Shown piece by piece: positions 46,496 through 56,281 of a stretch of 64,000 bases of DNA; positions within the stretch are counted from its first letter, which is position 1, and each line of letters begins with the position of its first letter. The notes under the pieces are model-generated. The model was not told the origin of the DNA and did not search any database. It saw only the letters and a program-made list of their open reading frames with translations. The DNA lies in the NCBI GenBank assembly GCA_018240285.1, contig JAFEGA010000018.1, forward strand, positions 42,380 to 106,379, in the 5' to 3' direction. The position numbers were made by a program, and so were the translations under genes. Source of the stretch: Pseudomonadota bacterium. GTDB lineage: Bacteria; Pseudomonadota; Gammaproteobacteria; Burkholderiales; Nitrosomonadaceae.

Positions 46496-48205
46496 CTAAG
46501 AACCGGCAGCTTTCCCCCACGAATCACGCAACGTCACCGCGCGATTGAATACCGGTTTTTCCGTCTTCATGTCGATACGGTCGGCGACAAAGTAGCCGTT
46601 GCGCTCGAATTGGAAGCTTTGCTCGGGTTGCGCTTCGCACAAAGCGGATTCGACATACGCGCTGATGATCTGTTTTGAATCGGGATTCAATGCGGTTTTG
46701 TAGTCCTTGCCACCGCTATCCGGATGCGGATCGGTGAATAACCGGTCGTACAAGCGCACTTCCGCGGCATGCGCATGGCTTGCGGAAAGCCAGTGGATGT
46801 TACCTTTGACTTTGCGACTGTCCGCGCCGGGCGTTCCGCTTTTGGTCTCGGGATCGTAAGTGCAGTGGATCGCTTCGATTTCGCCTTGCGCATTTTTATC
46901 GACTTGCACACATTTGACAATGAAGGCGTAACGCAAGCGCACTTCCGCACCCGGCGACAGACGGAAATAGCCTTTCGCGGGCACTTCCATAAAATCGTCG
47001 CGCTCGATGTACAGCACTTTGGAAAACGGAATCGTGCGTTTGCCCCATTCCGGTTTTTGCGGATGATTCGGCGCAAAGCAGTCTTCCTGCTGCCCTTCGG
47101 GATAGTTGTCGATGATCAGCTTCAGTGGTTTAAGGATAGCAATGCGGCGCGGTGCACGTTCATTCAAGTCTTCGCGCAGGCAGTCTTCCAGAACGCTCAT
47201 GTCGATCCACGAATCCGCCTTGCTGATGCCGATGCGCTCGGCAAACAGGCGGATCGAGCGCGGTGTAAAGCCGCGGCGGCGCACACCGGCCAGCGTACTC
47301 AAGCGCGGATCGTCCCAGCCGTCGACCAGTTTGCCTTCCACCAATTCGATTAGCTTGCGCTTGCTCATCACGGTATACGTTAGATTGAGCCGGGCAAACT
47401 CGATCTGCTGCGGGTGGCACGGTACTTTATCCACCAGTTGATCCAGCACCCAGTCGTACAACGGGCGGTGATCCTCGAATTCCAGCGTGCATAACGAATG
47501 CGTGATGCGCTCCAATGCATCGGAAATACAATGCGTGTAATCGTACATCGGGTAAATGCACCACTGATCTCCGGTGCGCTGGTGATGCACGTGACGAATG
47601 CGGTAAATCACCGGATCGCGCATATTGATGTTGGGCGAAGCCATATCGATCTTGGCGCGCAGGACGTATTGCCCATCGGGGAATTCACCGGCTTTCATAC
47701 GCCGGAATAAATCGAGATTCTCGGCAATTGGGCGGTCGCGGTAAGGGCTATTTTTGCCGGGACTGGTCAACGTACCGCGATATTCGCGGATTTCCTCGGC
47801 AGATAAACTTTCGACATAGGCTTTGCCTTGCGTGATCAAATATTCGGCGAATTCATAGAGCTGGTCGAAATAATCCGATGAGTAGTATAAATGCTCGCCC
47901 CAATCGAATCCTAGCCAGGACACGTTGTCACAAATCGAATCCACATACTCCTGCGCTTCTTTCTCTGGATTGGTATCGTCGAAACGCAAATGACATACGC
48001 CGTTATAATCACGTGCGACGCCGAAATTCAGGCAAATGCTCTTGGCGTGACCGATATGCAGATAACCGTTCGGTTCCGGCGGAAAGCGCGTTTCCACCCG
48101 CCCCCCCCATTTACCGCTACAGTTATCCTCGTCGATGATATTGCGGATGAAATTGGCCGGGGTTATCGATACAGCGGATGAATTAGTCTCAGGTTTGTCT
48201 TTCAA
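46496..48205 (-). CDS. glnS: Glutaminyl-tRNA synthetase
   Basis: A 569-aa class I synthetase. The HIGH motif is in [16 protein letters not shown] and the KMSKS-like motif is [22 protein letters not shown] and the C-terminal beta-barrel anticodon domain ([12 protein letters not shown]) are in place. Length compares with 554 aa in E. coli. Its presence means tRNA-Gln is charged directly, without needing the GatCAB route for glutamine. It is divergent from rplM. Confidence 0.97.
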   Translation of the reverse strand: MKDKPETNSSAVSITPANFIRNIIDEDNCSGKWGGRVETRFPPEPNGYLHIGHAKSICLNFGVARDYNGVCHLRFDDTNPEKEAQEYVDSICDNVSWLGFDWGEHLYYSSDYFDQLYEFAEYLITQGKAYVESLSAEEIREYRGTLTSPGKNSPYRDRPIAENLDLFRRMKAGEFPDGQYVLRAKIDMASPNINMRDPVIYRIRHVHHQRTGDQWCIYPMYDYTHCISDALERITHSLCTLEFEDHRPLYDWVLDQLVDKVPCHPQQIEFARLNLTYTVMSKRKLIELVEGKLVDGWDDPRLSTLAGVRRRGFTPRSIRLFAERIGISKADSWIDMSVLEDCLREDLNERAPRRIAILKPLKLIIDNYPEGQQEDCFAPNHPQKPEWGKRTIPFSKVLYIERDDFMEVPAKGYFRLSPGAEVRLRYAFIVKCVQVDKNAQGEIEAIHCTYDPETKSGTPGADSRKVKGNIHWLSASHAHAAEVRLYDRLFTDPHPDSGGKDYKTALNPDSKQIISAYVESALCEAQPEQSFQFERNGYFVADRIDMKTEKPVFNRAVTLRDSWGKAAGS

Positions 48206-48376
48206 AGCGAATCTCTCGGCATGTGTTGATAATCGATACTCAAATAGAAGCGAACATCTTCAATTGATGAGATTATAGCGGCGATTGGCTTAAAATCCAT
48301 CATTCTTAAGCAAATCGCATCCATTCCAAGTCTTTTTGAAATACGCCAACCCGGCAAAAAACAACGCATTTTGCGT

Positions 48377-48405
48377 TTGACTTTTGTAGATGTCTGACTT
48401 AAAAT
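48377..48405 (+). promoter_or_regulatory. Sigma-70 promoter of rplM-rpsI
   Basis: TTGACT (48377-48382), a 17-bp spacer and TAAAAT (48400-48405) form a near-consensus promoter. It would start transcription near 48412, about 30 bases before the rplM GTG. Confidence 0.8.
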
Positions 48406-48440
48406 TCGCGGCTCTTTTTGAATACGCAGGACAGGTTTTC

Positions 48441-48875
48441 GTGAAAACATTTTCAGCCAAACCACACGAAGTAAATCATGACTGGTTTGTCATTGATGCG
48501 ACCGATAAAGTATTGGGCCGCCTTGCTTCGCAGATCGCTCACCGTTTACGCGGCAAACACAAACCGATTTATACACCGCATGTCGATACTGGCGACTATA
48601 TCGTGGTAGTCAACGCCGACAAATTGCGTGTAACGGGTAATAAAGCCGAAGATAAGATGTACTATCGCCATAGCGGCTACCCAGGCGGTATCTATGCAAC
48701 CAACTTCAAGAAAATGCATGCGCGTTTTCCAACACGGCCGCTTGAAAAAGCCGTAAAAGGCATGTTGCCTAAAGGTCCATTGGGATATGCGATGTTAAAG
48801 AAATTGAAAGTTTATGCCGGCGACACGCATCCTCATGCCGCCCAACAACCTAAACCACTCGAAATCAGAGCTTAA
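48441..48875 (+). CDS. rplM: Ribosomal protein L13
   Basis: A large-subunit ribosomal protein of 144 aa. I use the GTG at 48441 ([20 protein letters not shown]) because it gives the usual L13 length (142-145 aa); an upstream ATG at 48390 would lie inside the promoter. [18 protein letters not shown] and [18 protein letters not shown] are L13 landmarks. It is co-transcribed with rpsI, 5 bp downstream. Confidence 0.97.
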   Translation: MKTFSAKPHEVNHDWFVIDATDKVLGRLASQIAHRLRGKHKPIYTPHVDTGDYIVVVNADKLRVTGNKAEDKMYYRHSGYPGGIYATNFKKMHARFPTRPLEKAVKGMLPKGPLGYAMLKKLKVYAGDTHPHAAQQPKPLEIRA

Positions 48876-48880
48876 TATCC

Positions 48881-49273
48881 ATGGCTACTCAATATAATTA
48901 TGGTACCGGCCGGCGTAAAAGCGCTGTTGCGCGTGTTTTCATCAAACCCGGAAAAGGTGCGATCGTCATCAATAATAAACCGATTGATGAGTATTTCTCC
49001 CGCGAAACGGGCCGTATGATTGCAAGACAACCACTGGAACTCACAAATAATGCCAATACTTTTGATATTATGGTGAATATTCATGGCGGCGGTGAATCGG
49101 GCCAAGCGGGTGCAGTACGTCATGGCATTACGCGTGCCTTGATCGATTATGATGCGACCTTAAAGCCTGCTCTTAGCAAAGCAGGATTGGTTACTCGTGA
49201 TGCACGTGAAGTGGAAAGGAAAAAAGTAGGTTTGCGGAAAGCCCGGCGACGCAAGCAATTCTCTAAACGATAA
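48881..49273 (+). CDS. rpsI: Ribosomal protein S9
   Basis: A 130-aa small-subunit protein. It shows [17 protein letters not shown] near the start, [19 protein letters not shown] in the middle, and the basic C-terminal tail ending RRKQFSKR that reaches the P-site tRNA. It is second in rplM-rpsI and is followed by a strong terminator. Confidence 0.98.
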   Translation: MATQYNYGTGRRKSAVARVFIKPGKGAIVINNKPIDEYFSRETGRMIARQPLELTNNANTFDIMVNIHGGGESGQAGAVRHGITRALIDYDATLKPALSKAGLVTRDAREVERKKVGLRKARRRKQFSKR

Positions 49274-49296
49274 TTTTTTATTCGCTGGAATTATCA

Positions 49297-49328
49297 AAAA
49301 GCCGCCTCTTTCCGGGCGGCTTTTTTTA
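49297..49328 (+). terminator. Rho-independent terminator after rpsI
   Basis: AAAAGCCGCC and GGCGGCTTTT form a 10-bp stem with an 8-nt loop, followed by a run of Ts. It starts 24 bp after the rpsI stop. Confidence 0.93.
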
Positions 49329-49380
49329 TTGAACATCAGACAAATAAAATCAATACCGAAAAAACATAACAGGAGTTACG

Positions 49381-50409
49381 ATGATCAATGTCGGCATTGT
49401 CGGTGGAACCGGTTACACAGGTGTGGAGCTATTGCGTTTACTGGCGCAACATCCAAAAGTAAAAATCAAGGCCATTACCTCGCGAGGCGAAGCAGGTATG
49501 AGCGTTGCGGATTTATTCACCAATCTGCGCGGACATATCGACCTCAAGTTCAGCGATCCGGCTGATGCAAAACTCACTAAGTGCGACCTGGTTTTTTTCG
49601 CCACACCGAATGGTATTGCCATGCAGCAAGCGGAATCTCTGTTAAAAGCCGGCGTCAAGGTAATCGATCTGGCAGCTGATTTCCGTATCAAAGATGTCGC
49701 AGAATGGGAGAAATGGTATGGCATGCAGCATGCTTGCCCTGATCTGGTAGCCGAAGCCGTATACGGTTTACCGGAAATCAACCGGGAGCAGGTCAAGAAT
49801 GCGCGCTTGATCGCCAATCCGGGATGTTACCCGACGGCTGTGCAACTGGGTTTCCTGCCGCTAATCGAAGCCGGTGTCATCGATATCAAGCACTTGATCG
49901 CCGATGTCAAATCCGGCGTTTCCGGTGCTGGACGGAAAGCCGAAGTGCATACCCTGCACGCCGAAGCATCGGATAATTTCAAAGCTTACGGCGTTCCGGG
50001 TCATCGGCATCTACCTGAAATCAAACAAGGACTTTCCAATGTCGCCCAGAAACCGGTCGGTTTGACGTTCGTTCCGCATCTAGTACCGATGATTCGCGGC
50101 ATTCATGCGACACTGTACGCCAAGCTGACCCAAAAAACCGACTTGCAAGCGTTGTACGAAGAACGCTACCAAAACGAAGCGTTCGTCGATGTGCTACCCG
50201 CCGGTAAGCATCCGGAAACCCGTTCCGTGCGCGGCTCCAATCTGTGCCGTATCGCCGTGCACCAACCGCAAAACAGTGACACGGTCGTGGTGCTCTCGGT
50301 CACCGATAATCTGGTCAAAGGCGCAGCGGGTCAGGCAATACAGAATATGAACATCATGTTCGGCCTGCCGGAAACCCTTGGCATCCACCAGGTTCCGTTG
50401 CTGCCTTGA
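49381..50409 (+). CDS. argC: N-acetyl-gamma-glutamyl-phosphate reductase
   Basis: A 342-aa enzyme for the third step of arginine synthesis, reducing N-acetylglutamyl phosphate to the semialdehyde with NADPH. The dinucleotide-binding motif is [17 protein letters not shown]. The catalytic cysteine is Cys149 in [13 protein letters not shown], and [17 protein letters not shown] is present. AGGAG lies before the ATG. It follows the rpsI terminator, so it has its own promoter. Confidence 0.97.
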   Translation: MINVGIVGGTGYTGVELLRLLAQHPKVKIKAITSRGEAGMSVADLFTNLRGHIDLKFSDPADAKLTKCDLVFFATPNGIAMQQAESLLKAGVKVIDLAADFRIKDVAEWEKWYGMQHACPDLVAEAVYGLPEINREQVKNARLIANPGCYPTAVQLGFLPLIEAGVIDIKHLIADVKSGVSGAGRKAEVHTLHAEASDNFKAYGVPGHRHLPEIKQGLSNVAQKPVGLTFVPHLVPMIRGIHATLYAKLTQKTDLQALYEERYQNEAFVDVLPAGKHPETRSVRGSNLCRIAVHQPQNSDTVVVLSVTDNLVKGAAGQAIQNMNIMFGLPETLGIHQVPLLP

Positions 50410-50472
50410 GCATGCGGTCTACGCCGTTTATCCGGCGCGGATAGATCGAATACTGACCGGCAGGCTATTGCA

Positions 50473-51213
50473 GTGTTGAAGCTTTTCCAGAAAAAACCTC
50501 AGATTCTGTCCCCGCGCGTCGTTGTCCGTCCGCACCGTTCATGGCAATTCCGCTTGTTAGTCTTTGTTGCAATCTGCTCCTTGCTGGCACTGCTCTCTTG
50601 GGGTATGTACGAAGCCGGTAAACAATCGGTGAACAGCCATAATGACAGTGATGCAGTAGAGGAAAAATCAACGTATTTATTCGATCCTGGCAGTTGCAGG
50701 CAAACTAAAAAGCAGCAATTGTGCACTCAGATCGGTGATCTGATTCAGCAATTACAAATCAGCACGACCGCCAACGAGAATCTCGCCGAAGAAGTTAAAT
50801 CGCTGGCCAGCGAGAACGATCAGTTGAAAGAAAAGCTGGTATTTTTCCAGCATCTGGTTGCCAGCAACACAAACAGCGGAATTTCCATCTATCAGTTCAG
50901 CTTGAAAGAAACAGAAACACCGGGAAAATACCACTACGCGCTGACCCTCATTCAGGGCGGGGAAAGACCAAGCGATTTCAAGGGAAACTTACGGTTCAAG
51001 ATAAAACTGTTACAGAACGGCCAAAGCAAAGCAGTGCCCCTTACCAGCAAGAATGCCGAGCAAGATTTTCCTGTTCATTTCAAGTTTTTCCATCGGCTGG
51101 AAGAAAATTTCCAAGTTCCGCCCGGTACTACTGTTGAAAATATTCAAGTACAGATTTACAAAAACGGCGACAAAAAACCGCTCGTAACTGAGACTGTCCA
51201 ACCGGCAACGTGA
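50473..51213 (+). CDS. Single-pass membrane protein with periplasmic coiled coil (DUF6776-like)
   Basis: A 246-aa protein starting at GTG 50473 (TTG 50476 is the alternative). One membrane helix spans residues about 28-48 (LLVFVAICSLLALLSWGMY). A coiled coil lies at about 78-125 (ENLAEEVKSLASENDQLKEK), followed by a beta-rich C-terminal domain. It resembles DUF6776 proteins, which sit next to bactofilin genes in betaproteobacteria. It lies 10 bp before the bactofilin gene, so a joint role in the cell envelope or cytoskeleton is plausible. Confidence 0.75.
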   Translation: MLKLFQKKPQILSPRVVVRPHRSWQFRLLVFVAICSLLALLSWGMYEAGKQSVNSHNDSDAVEEKSTYLFDPGSCRQTKKQQLCTQIGDLIQQLQISTTANENLAEEVKSLASENDQLKEKLVFFQHLVASNTNSGISIYQFSLKETETPGKYHYALTLIQGGERPSDFKGNLRFKIKLLQNGQSKAVPLTSKNAEQDFPVHFKFFHRLEENFQVPPGTTVENIQVQIYKNGDKKPLVTETVQPAT

Positions 51214-51223
51214 AGGAGAAAAA

Positions 51224-51682
51224 ATGTTCGGTCGAAAAAAGAAAAACCAGCTCCACCATCATATCGATACTTTGATTGGCGCAAACACTAGCATTACCGG
51301 TGACATTCATTTTACCGGCGGCTTGCGAATCGATGGACATGTGACAGGTAACATCGTGTCGGCTGACGACGAACAAAGTACGCTGGTACTGAGTAACGAA
51401 GGCAGCATCAAAGGTAAGATAAAGGCCGCCAACGTCGTCATCAATGGCACTGTCATCGGCCCAATCGATGCACCAGGATATTTGGAACTACAGGAAAAAG
51501 CCAAGGTCTTTGGCGATATGCAGTACGGTTCGATAGAAATTCAGCTCGGCGCTTCCGTCGACGGAAAAATGATCCACCAGAATAAGCCGGAAGCCGGAAA
51601 TGCGCAGCAATCCGAGAAAATGATAACATTATTGCCGCCCTCAGCCGATCAGCCGCCACTCTCGAGCGAAAAAGAAGCATGA
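51224..51682 (+). CDS. Bactofilin (polymer-forming cytoskeletal protein)
   Basis: A 152-aa bactofilin. The core beta-helix spans about residues 18-115, with repeating motifs such as DTLIGANTSITGDIHFTGGL and RIDGHVTGNIV. Flexible tails lie on either side, rich in Lys at the start and in Gln/Pro/Ser at the end. Bactofilins form filaments that position cell-wall enzymes. It is co-transcribed with the upstream membrane coiled-coil protein. Confidence 0.93.
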   Translation: MFGRKKKNQLHHHIDTLIGANTSITGDIHFTGGLRIDGHVTGNIVSADDEQSTLVLSNEGSIKGKIKAANVVINGTVIGPIDAPGYLELQEKAKVFGDMQYGSIEIQLGASVDGKMIHQNKPEAGNAQQSEKMITLLPPSADQPPLSSEKEA

Positions 51683-51722
51683 GCGGTCAGCGTACCGGCA
51701 ATATTTGCAATACTGATTAACG

Positions 51723-52082
51723 ATGGTAGAAACGATTATGAATACTGAAAATAACGTCCCGCTTTTATTTACTGAGAATGCCGCCGCAAAAGTTAAGCAG
51801 CTGATTGACGAAGAAGGCAATCAGAATCTCAAACTTCGCGTTTTTGTCAGCGGGGGTGGCTGTTCCGGTTTCCAGTACGGTTTCACCTTCGATGAAACGA
51901 TCAACGAGGATGACACCGTCACGGAAAAAAACGGCGTCAAGTTGCTGGTCGATCCCATGAGTTTTCAATACCTGATCGGCGCCGAAATCGATTATCAGGA
52001 AAGCATACAAGGCGCCCAATTCGTCATCAAAAATCCTGGCGCTTCCAGCACCTGTGGCTGCGGCTCATCGTTCTCGGTATAA
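51723..52082 (+). CDS. erpA: Iron-sulfur cluster insertion protein ErpA
   Basis: A 119-aa A-type Fe-S carrier. The three cluster cysteines are Cys47 in [12 protein letters not shown] and Cys111/Cys113 in [11 protein letters not shown]. It delivers clusters to apo-proteins such as IspG. An internal ATG at 51738 would give 114 aa, the length of the E. coli protein. It follows the bactofilin gene by 40 bp. Confidence 0.95.
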   Translation: MVETIMNTENNVPLLFTENAAAKVKQLIDEEGNQNLKLRVFVSGGGCSGFQYGFTFDETINEDDTVTEKNGVKLLVDPMSFQYLIGAEIDYQESIQGAQFVIKNPGASSTCGCGSSFSV

Positions 52083-52115
52083 ATCTCACACGGTTTTTCT
52101 GATCAGATCATAGAC

Positions 52116-53216
52116 TCAAGCGGGATAAATCGCGCCTAAGATTCTATTGCCCCTGGCGCCGGTAACTTCCGCGAGGCTGCCTGTTTTCCGCGCCAGTGTC
52201 TGCTGCGCCAGCCAGGCAAATGCGAAGGCTTCCACCCAATCCGCCGCCACGCCCAGCTGATCGGTCAACGCCACAATCCTTCCCGGCAGATTATCGATCA
52301 GGCGGTTCAACAACACCCCGTTATGCGCTCCACCGCCGCAGAGATAGGCTTCATCAGCGGATGGACAATGTTCCATTATCGCTTGGGCAATCGTGGTGGC
52401 TGTGAATTGCAGTAAAGTTGCCTGCACATCCTGCGGTGTTTCAGTGCCATGCAACTTTTTCTCCAGCCAATGGATATTGAACAAATCCCGCCCGGTACTT
52501 TTGGGCGGTTGGCGGGCAAAAAAATCTTCGGCTAAAAAATTCTCCAGCAAAGCGGGAATAACCCGGCCAGTCGCAGCCCATGCCCCGTTCTCGTCATATG
52601 TTTTACCGGTATGACGCAGGCACCATGCATCCATCAATAGATTGCCCGGACCGCAATCGAAACCGATGATCGGCTTAATTGGATCGAGGCTGGTGATGTT
52701 CGCGATGCCACCGATATTGACGATAATCCGATGATGATTTGCATGTTTAAAAACGGCATCGTGAAATGCCGGAACCAGCGGAGCCCCCTGCCCTCCCGCC
52801 GCAATATCGCGGCTTCTGAAGTCCGCGACAACGGTAATCCGCGTCAATTCCGCCAACAAGGCCGCATTGATGAGTTGGGTGGTGTAGCGCTTCTCTGCTT
52901 CGGGGCAATGACGAACCGTTTGACCGTGGCATCCGATGGCGGTAATTTGCTGCGCCGGAACACCAGCCTTTTCCAGCAAATCCATTGTTGCTTGTGCATA
53001 AAGCCGGGACAACTGATTACTCAATAGCGCGGCGCGATCCAATTCATCGTGACCGGGATGATGCAGCGCTAATAATTGTTCGCGCAATTTGGCGTCATAA
53101 GGACTAAAGTGGGTTTGCAGCAATACCGGGGCAGTCTGGCCGAAATCAATCAGAACAGCATCCACGCCGTCCAGACTGGTACCCGACATGATGCCGATAA
53201 CGTAAACCGGTTCCAA
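52116..53216 (-). CDS. anmK: Anhydro-N-acetylmuramic acid kinase
   Basis: A 366-aa cytoplasmic kinase that cleaves and phosphorylates 1,6-anhydro-MurNAc to MurNAc-6-phosphate during cell-wall recycling. Visible blocks are GIMSGTSLDGVDAVLIDFG at the N-terminus, AIGCHGQTVRHCP, NIGGIANIT and GFDCGPGNLLMDAW. It complements the AmpG-type importer at 16939-18315. It stands next to the M23 endopeptidase gene on the same strand. Confidence 0.96.
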   Translation of the reverse strand: MEPVYVIGIMSGTSLDGVDAVLIDFGQTAPVLLQTHFSPYDAKLREQLLALHHPGHDELDRAALLSNQLSRLYAQATMDLLEKAGVPAQQITAIGCHGQTVRHCPEAEKRYTTQLINAALLAELTRITVVADFRSRDIAAGGQGAPLVPAFHDAVFKHANHHRIIVNIGGIANITSLDPIKPIIGFDCGPGNLLMDAWCLRHTGKTYDENGAWAATGRVIPALLENFLAEDFFARQPPKSTGRDLFNIHWLEKKLHGTETPQDVQATLLQFTATTIAQAIMEHCPSADEAYLCGGGAHNGVLLNRLIDNLPGRIVALTDQLGVAADWVEAFAFAWLAQQTLARKTGSLAEVTGARGNRILGAIYPA

Positions 53217-53316
53217 TGACTTGTTATGACTTTAGCTAGGAGTGTGTCAGTACTACGGAGAAGAAGTCACCAAGGATTCACAACCGACAAATCGCTTGGT
53301 GACCAAAGTGGCCTCA

Positions 53317-54651
53317 TTATTCCAATGAAGCGAGATGAATATTGCGCATGATATTTAAACGCGCCACCAGAGCGTGCGTTTCTTTCTGGAAGTTGTTCAA
53401 ATCGCGTTTTGCAATCGGTGGTGCGGACGGCAGAATCACTTTCGTAGGATCGCGTTGTACACCATCGACGCGCAATTCATAATGTAAATGGGGGCCGGTT
53501 GCCATACCCGTCGAACCGACATAACCGATCACGTCACCTTGATTGACACGCTTGCCTTTACCCATTCCGCTGGCAAAGCGCGATAAATGACCATACGCTG
53601 ACTCGAACTTGCCGTTATGCTTCAGCACTACCAGATTACCGTATCCTTTTTGTGAACCCGAGAATGTGATGATGCCGTTAGCCGTTGCTCTAACCGGCGT
53701 GCCGGTAGGCGCGGCATAATCGATGCCTTTGTGTGCACGCCATTCTTTGAGGATAGGATGATAGCGCGCATGAGTGAAGCCCGAAGTGACACGGGAAAAC
53801 GCGAGCGGCGACAGCAGGAATGCCTTCCGCAGACTCTCGCCTTCCGGCGTGTAATAACCATCCGCGCCATTCGATGACTTGAAGTAAATCGCTTGATGCG
53901 ACTTTCCTTTATTGACGAACTCAGCCGCTAAAACACGGCCGGTCTTAGTGCGTTTGCCGTTATCGTTGGCAAACGTTTCATACACCACGGTAAAACGGTC
54001 ACCTTGGCGCAAATCGCGGTAAAAATCGATTTCCGATGCAAATATCTCGGTCAGTTGCATCGCAATATTATTGGGTATGCCGGCATGATCGGTCGCGGCA
54101 AACAATGAACTGGTGATCTCACCGGATTTCATATGAATTCGCGTATCCAGCTCGACCGGCTGCTCGCTCATCTTGAATTCATCATCCGTTTTTTCCATCA
54201 GGAACAGCTCTTCGTTGCCGAAGAAATAGCGTAACGTCAATAACTCACCATCGGCCGTGGTTTGCGCATAAACGGTCTGCCCTGGTTTCAACTGGCGCAT
54301 TGCGCGGCTGCCACGCGCAGCTTGTAAGAAATCTGTCGAATCCTGATCACTGACATCCAGGCGGTTCAAAATGGCGGCAATCGTATCGCCGCGGCGAATG
54401 CTTTCCTGGCGCCAGAAAGTCTGATTATTTTGTGTTTCAGCGGTAGCTTCTGGAATGGTTAAATCCAACACGACTTCCTCAACCTGAATTTCTTCAAAAA
54501 CAGGGGAATTTGGTGCAATACCGAATGCCGTAAAGATACCGAACAGTGGGATGCTGGATACAGTTACCAGCCAGCGAATTGATTTTTTTGTTAGTTTTGA
54601 TGATTTTTGAGCTAGAATCCTTTGCTTACTGCTAAGAAGTTTATTTAGCAT
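53317..54651 (-). CDS. M23 murein endopeptidase (MepM-like)
   Basis: A 444-aa periplasmic peptidase anchored by one N-terminal helix (about residues 27-46). An OapA/LysM-like region lies at about 80-135 (SIRRGDTIAAILNRLDVSDQ). The catalytic LytM domain has all zinc and catalytic residues: His307 and Asp311 in HKGIDYAAPTG, His355 in SAYGH, and His388/His390 in GPHLHYELRVDG. MepM-type enzymes cut 4-3 cross-links to allow wall growth. It is divergent from tyrS. Confidence 0.94.
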   Translation of the reverse strand: MLNKLLSSKQRILAQKSSKLTKKSIRWLVTVSSIPLFGIFTAFGIAPNSPVFEEIQVEEVVLDLTIPEATAETQNNQTFWRQESIRRGDTIAAILNRLDVSDQDSTDFLQAARGSRAMRQLKPGQTVYAQTTADGELLTLRYFFGNEELFLMEKTDDEFKMSEQPVELDTRIHMKSGEITSSLFAATDHAGIPNNIAMQLTEIFASEIDFYRDLRQGDRFTVVYETFANDNGKRTKTGRVLAAEFVNKGKSHQAIYFKSSNGADGYYTPEGESLRKAFLLSPLAFSRVTSGFTHARYHPILKEWRAHKGIDYAAPTGTPVRATANGIITFSGSQKGYGNLVVLKHNGKFESAYGHLSRFASGMGKGKRVNQGDVIGYVGSTGMATGPHLHYELRVDGVQRDPTKVILPSAPPIAKRDLNNFQKETHALVARLNIMRNIHLASLE

Positions 54652-54806
54652 CTATGAAGTACCTCCAGTCATTTGTCTCATTTTTGCAAACAGGCGCGAG
54701 TCTAACATGAAAATAGTTAATCCGTACTAGAAAACAACCAATTTTGTACTAAAAAATTATCATAAATAATAAGAAGTCCAATAAAAATCATTAATTTAGT
54801 ATTATC

Positions 54807-56009
54807 GTGAAAAAATCAATATTATCTGATCTTGAAATTATAAAACGCGGCAGTCACGAACTATTAGTAGAAACAGAACTGGAAAGTAAGCTTATTTCTG
54901 GAAATCCGTTACGTGTCAAAGCGGGTTTTGACCCGACCGCGCCTGATCTGCACCTGGGTCATACGGTTTTACTGAACAAGTTACGCCAGTTGCAGGAGAT
55001 GGGGCATCACATCCTATTTCTAATTGGCGACTTCACCGGCATGATCGGCGATCCCAGTGGAAAAAATAGTACCCGCCCGCCATTGACCCGCGAACAAGTC
55101 GCCGAAAATGCCAAATCCTATACCACGCAGGTTTTCAAAATCCTTAAACCGGAACAAACCGAAGTTGTGTTCAATTCTACCTGGATGGACAAACTGAACG
55201 CCGCCGATCTGATCAAGCTGGCCGCCACGCATACCGTCGCACGCATGCTGGAGCGCGACGATTTCGACAAACGCTACCGCAACAACCAAGCAATCGCCAT
55301 TCATGAGTTTCTTTATCCTTTAATTCAAGGTTACGACTCGGTGGCACTCAAAGCTGACTTGGAATTGGGCGGCACCGATCAGAAATTCAATCTGCTGATG
55401 GGCAGGGAATTACAAAAGCATTTCGGGCAATCGCAGCAATGCATTCTGACGATGCCGCTGCTGGAAGGATTGGATGGTGTCAACAAAATGTCAAAATCGC
55501 TGAATAATTACGTTGGCATCACGGAAAGTCCCAACGAAATTTTCGGCAAGTTGATGTCGGTATCCGATCAACTGATGTGGCGTTACCTCGAATTGCTGTC
55601 TTTCGAGTCGCTGCAAACCATCCGCACATGGCGCGAAGAAGTCGAAGCAGGCCGCAACCCGCGCGATATCAAAGTCAAGCTTGCGCAAGAAATCGTTGCG
55701 CGTTTCCACAGCCAGAAAGACGCCGAGGCCGCATTGGCGGATTTTGAAGCGCGCTTCAGACATGGCGCGCTGCCCGATGAAATACCGGAAAAAATCATTC
55801 AATCACCGGATAGCGAAATCGCACTGGTGCAGTTATTGAAGCAAACCGGATTAACCGCCAGCACCAGCGAAGCGTTGCGCATGATCGAGCAAGGCGCGGT
55901 CAAATTGGACGGCGAAAAGGTGGAAAACAAATCAACCCAAATCAAACGCGGAGAAACCGTCATCATTCAGGTCGGCAAACGAAAATTTGCCAGAGCGATC
56001 ATCCAATAG
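54807..56009 (+). CDS. tyrS: Tyrosyl-tRNA synthetase
   Basis: A 400-aa class I synthetase starting at GTG. The HIGH-type motif is [13 protein letters not shown] and the KMSKS motif is [15 protein letters not shown]-terminal S4 RNA-binding domain is present ([20 protein letters not shown]). The roughly 400-aa length and motif spelling fit the TyrZ-like subgroup common in beta- and gammaproteobacteria. Confidence 0.96.
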   Translation: MKKSILSDLEIIKRGSHELLVETELESKLISGNPLRVKAGFDPTAPDLHLGHTVLLNKLRQLQEMGHHILFLIGDFTGMIGDPSGKNSTRPPLTREQVAENAKSYTTQVFKILKPEQTEVVFNSTWMDKLNAADLIKLAATHTVARMLERDDFDKRYRNNQAIAIHEFLYPLIQGYDSVALKADLELGGTDQKFNLLMGRELQKHFGQSQQCILTMPLLEGLDGVNKMSKSLNNYVGITESPNEIFGKLMSVSDQLMWRYLELLSFESLQTIRTWREEVEAGRNPRDIKVKLAQEIVARFHSQKDAEAALADFEARFRHGALPDEIPEKIIQSPDSEIALVQLLKQTGLTASTSEALRMIEQGAVKLDGEKVENKSTQIKRGETVIIQVGKRKFARAIIQ

Positions 56010-56028
56010 CCCGGCGGTTGCAAATAAT

Positions 56029-56057
56029 TTGCAGGCCGCAAAAGAATCCGTTATACT
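56029..56057 (+). promoter_or_regulatory. Sigma-70 promoter of the DEAD-box helicase gene
   Basis: TTGCAG (56029-56034), a 17-bp spacer and TATACT (56052-56057) form a good promoter. Transcription would start near 56064, leaving a leader of about 218 nt before the GTG at 56282. Confidence 0.7.
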
Positions 56058-56068
56058 GCGCGGCCTAA

Positions 56069-56106
56069 AGTTGGTTGGGTTCATTATTTTATGAATCTAA
56101 CCAACT
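56069..56106 (+). promoter_or_regulatory. Long hairpin in the helicase 5' leader
   Basis: AGTTGGTTGGGTTCAT (56069-56084) and ATGAATCTAACCAACT (56091-56106) form a 16-bp stem with a 6-nt loop; the two mismatched positions are G-U wobbles in RNA. No T-tract follows, so it is not a standard terminator. It begins within about 5 nt of the predicted transcription start. Confidence 0.65.
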
Positions 56107-56281
56107 ACCTGGTCTCATCGTTCCTGGCCTCTCCTTAATTTTTCAAGTTTTTCCGAAAAATGTGCAACAACTTTGGTTAGCGGCGATGCTTTATTAATGC
56201 GCTTGCAAGGTTATGCACCATCACCGTTTTGGCAATGTTTTCTTGCCCGCGCGTTCTATTTCACTTTTTTAGGAAATCAAC

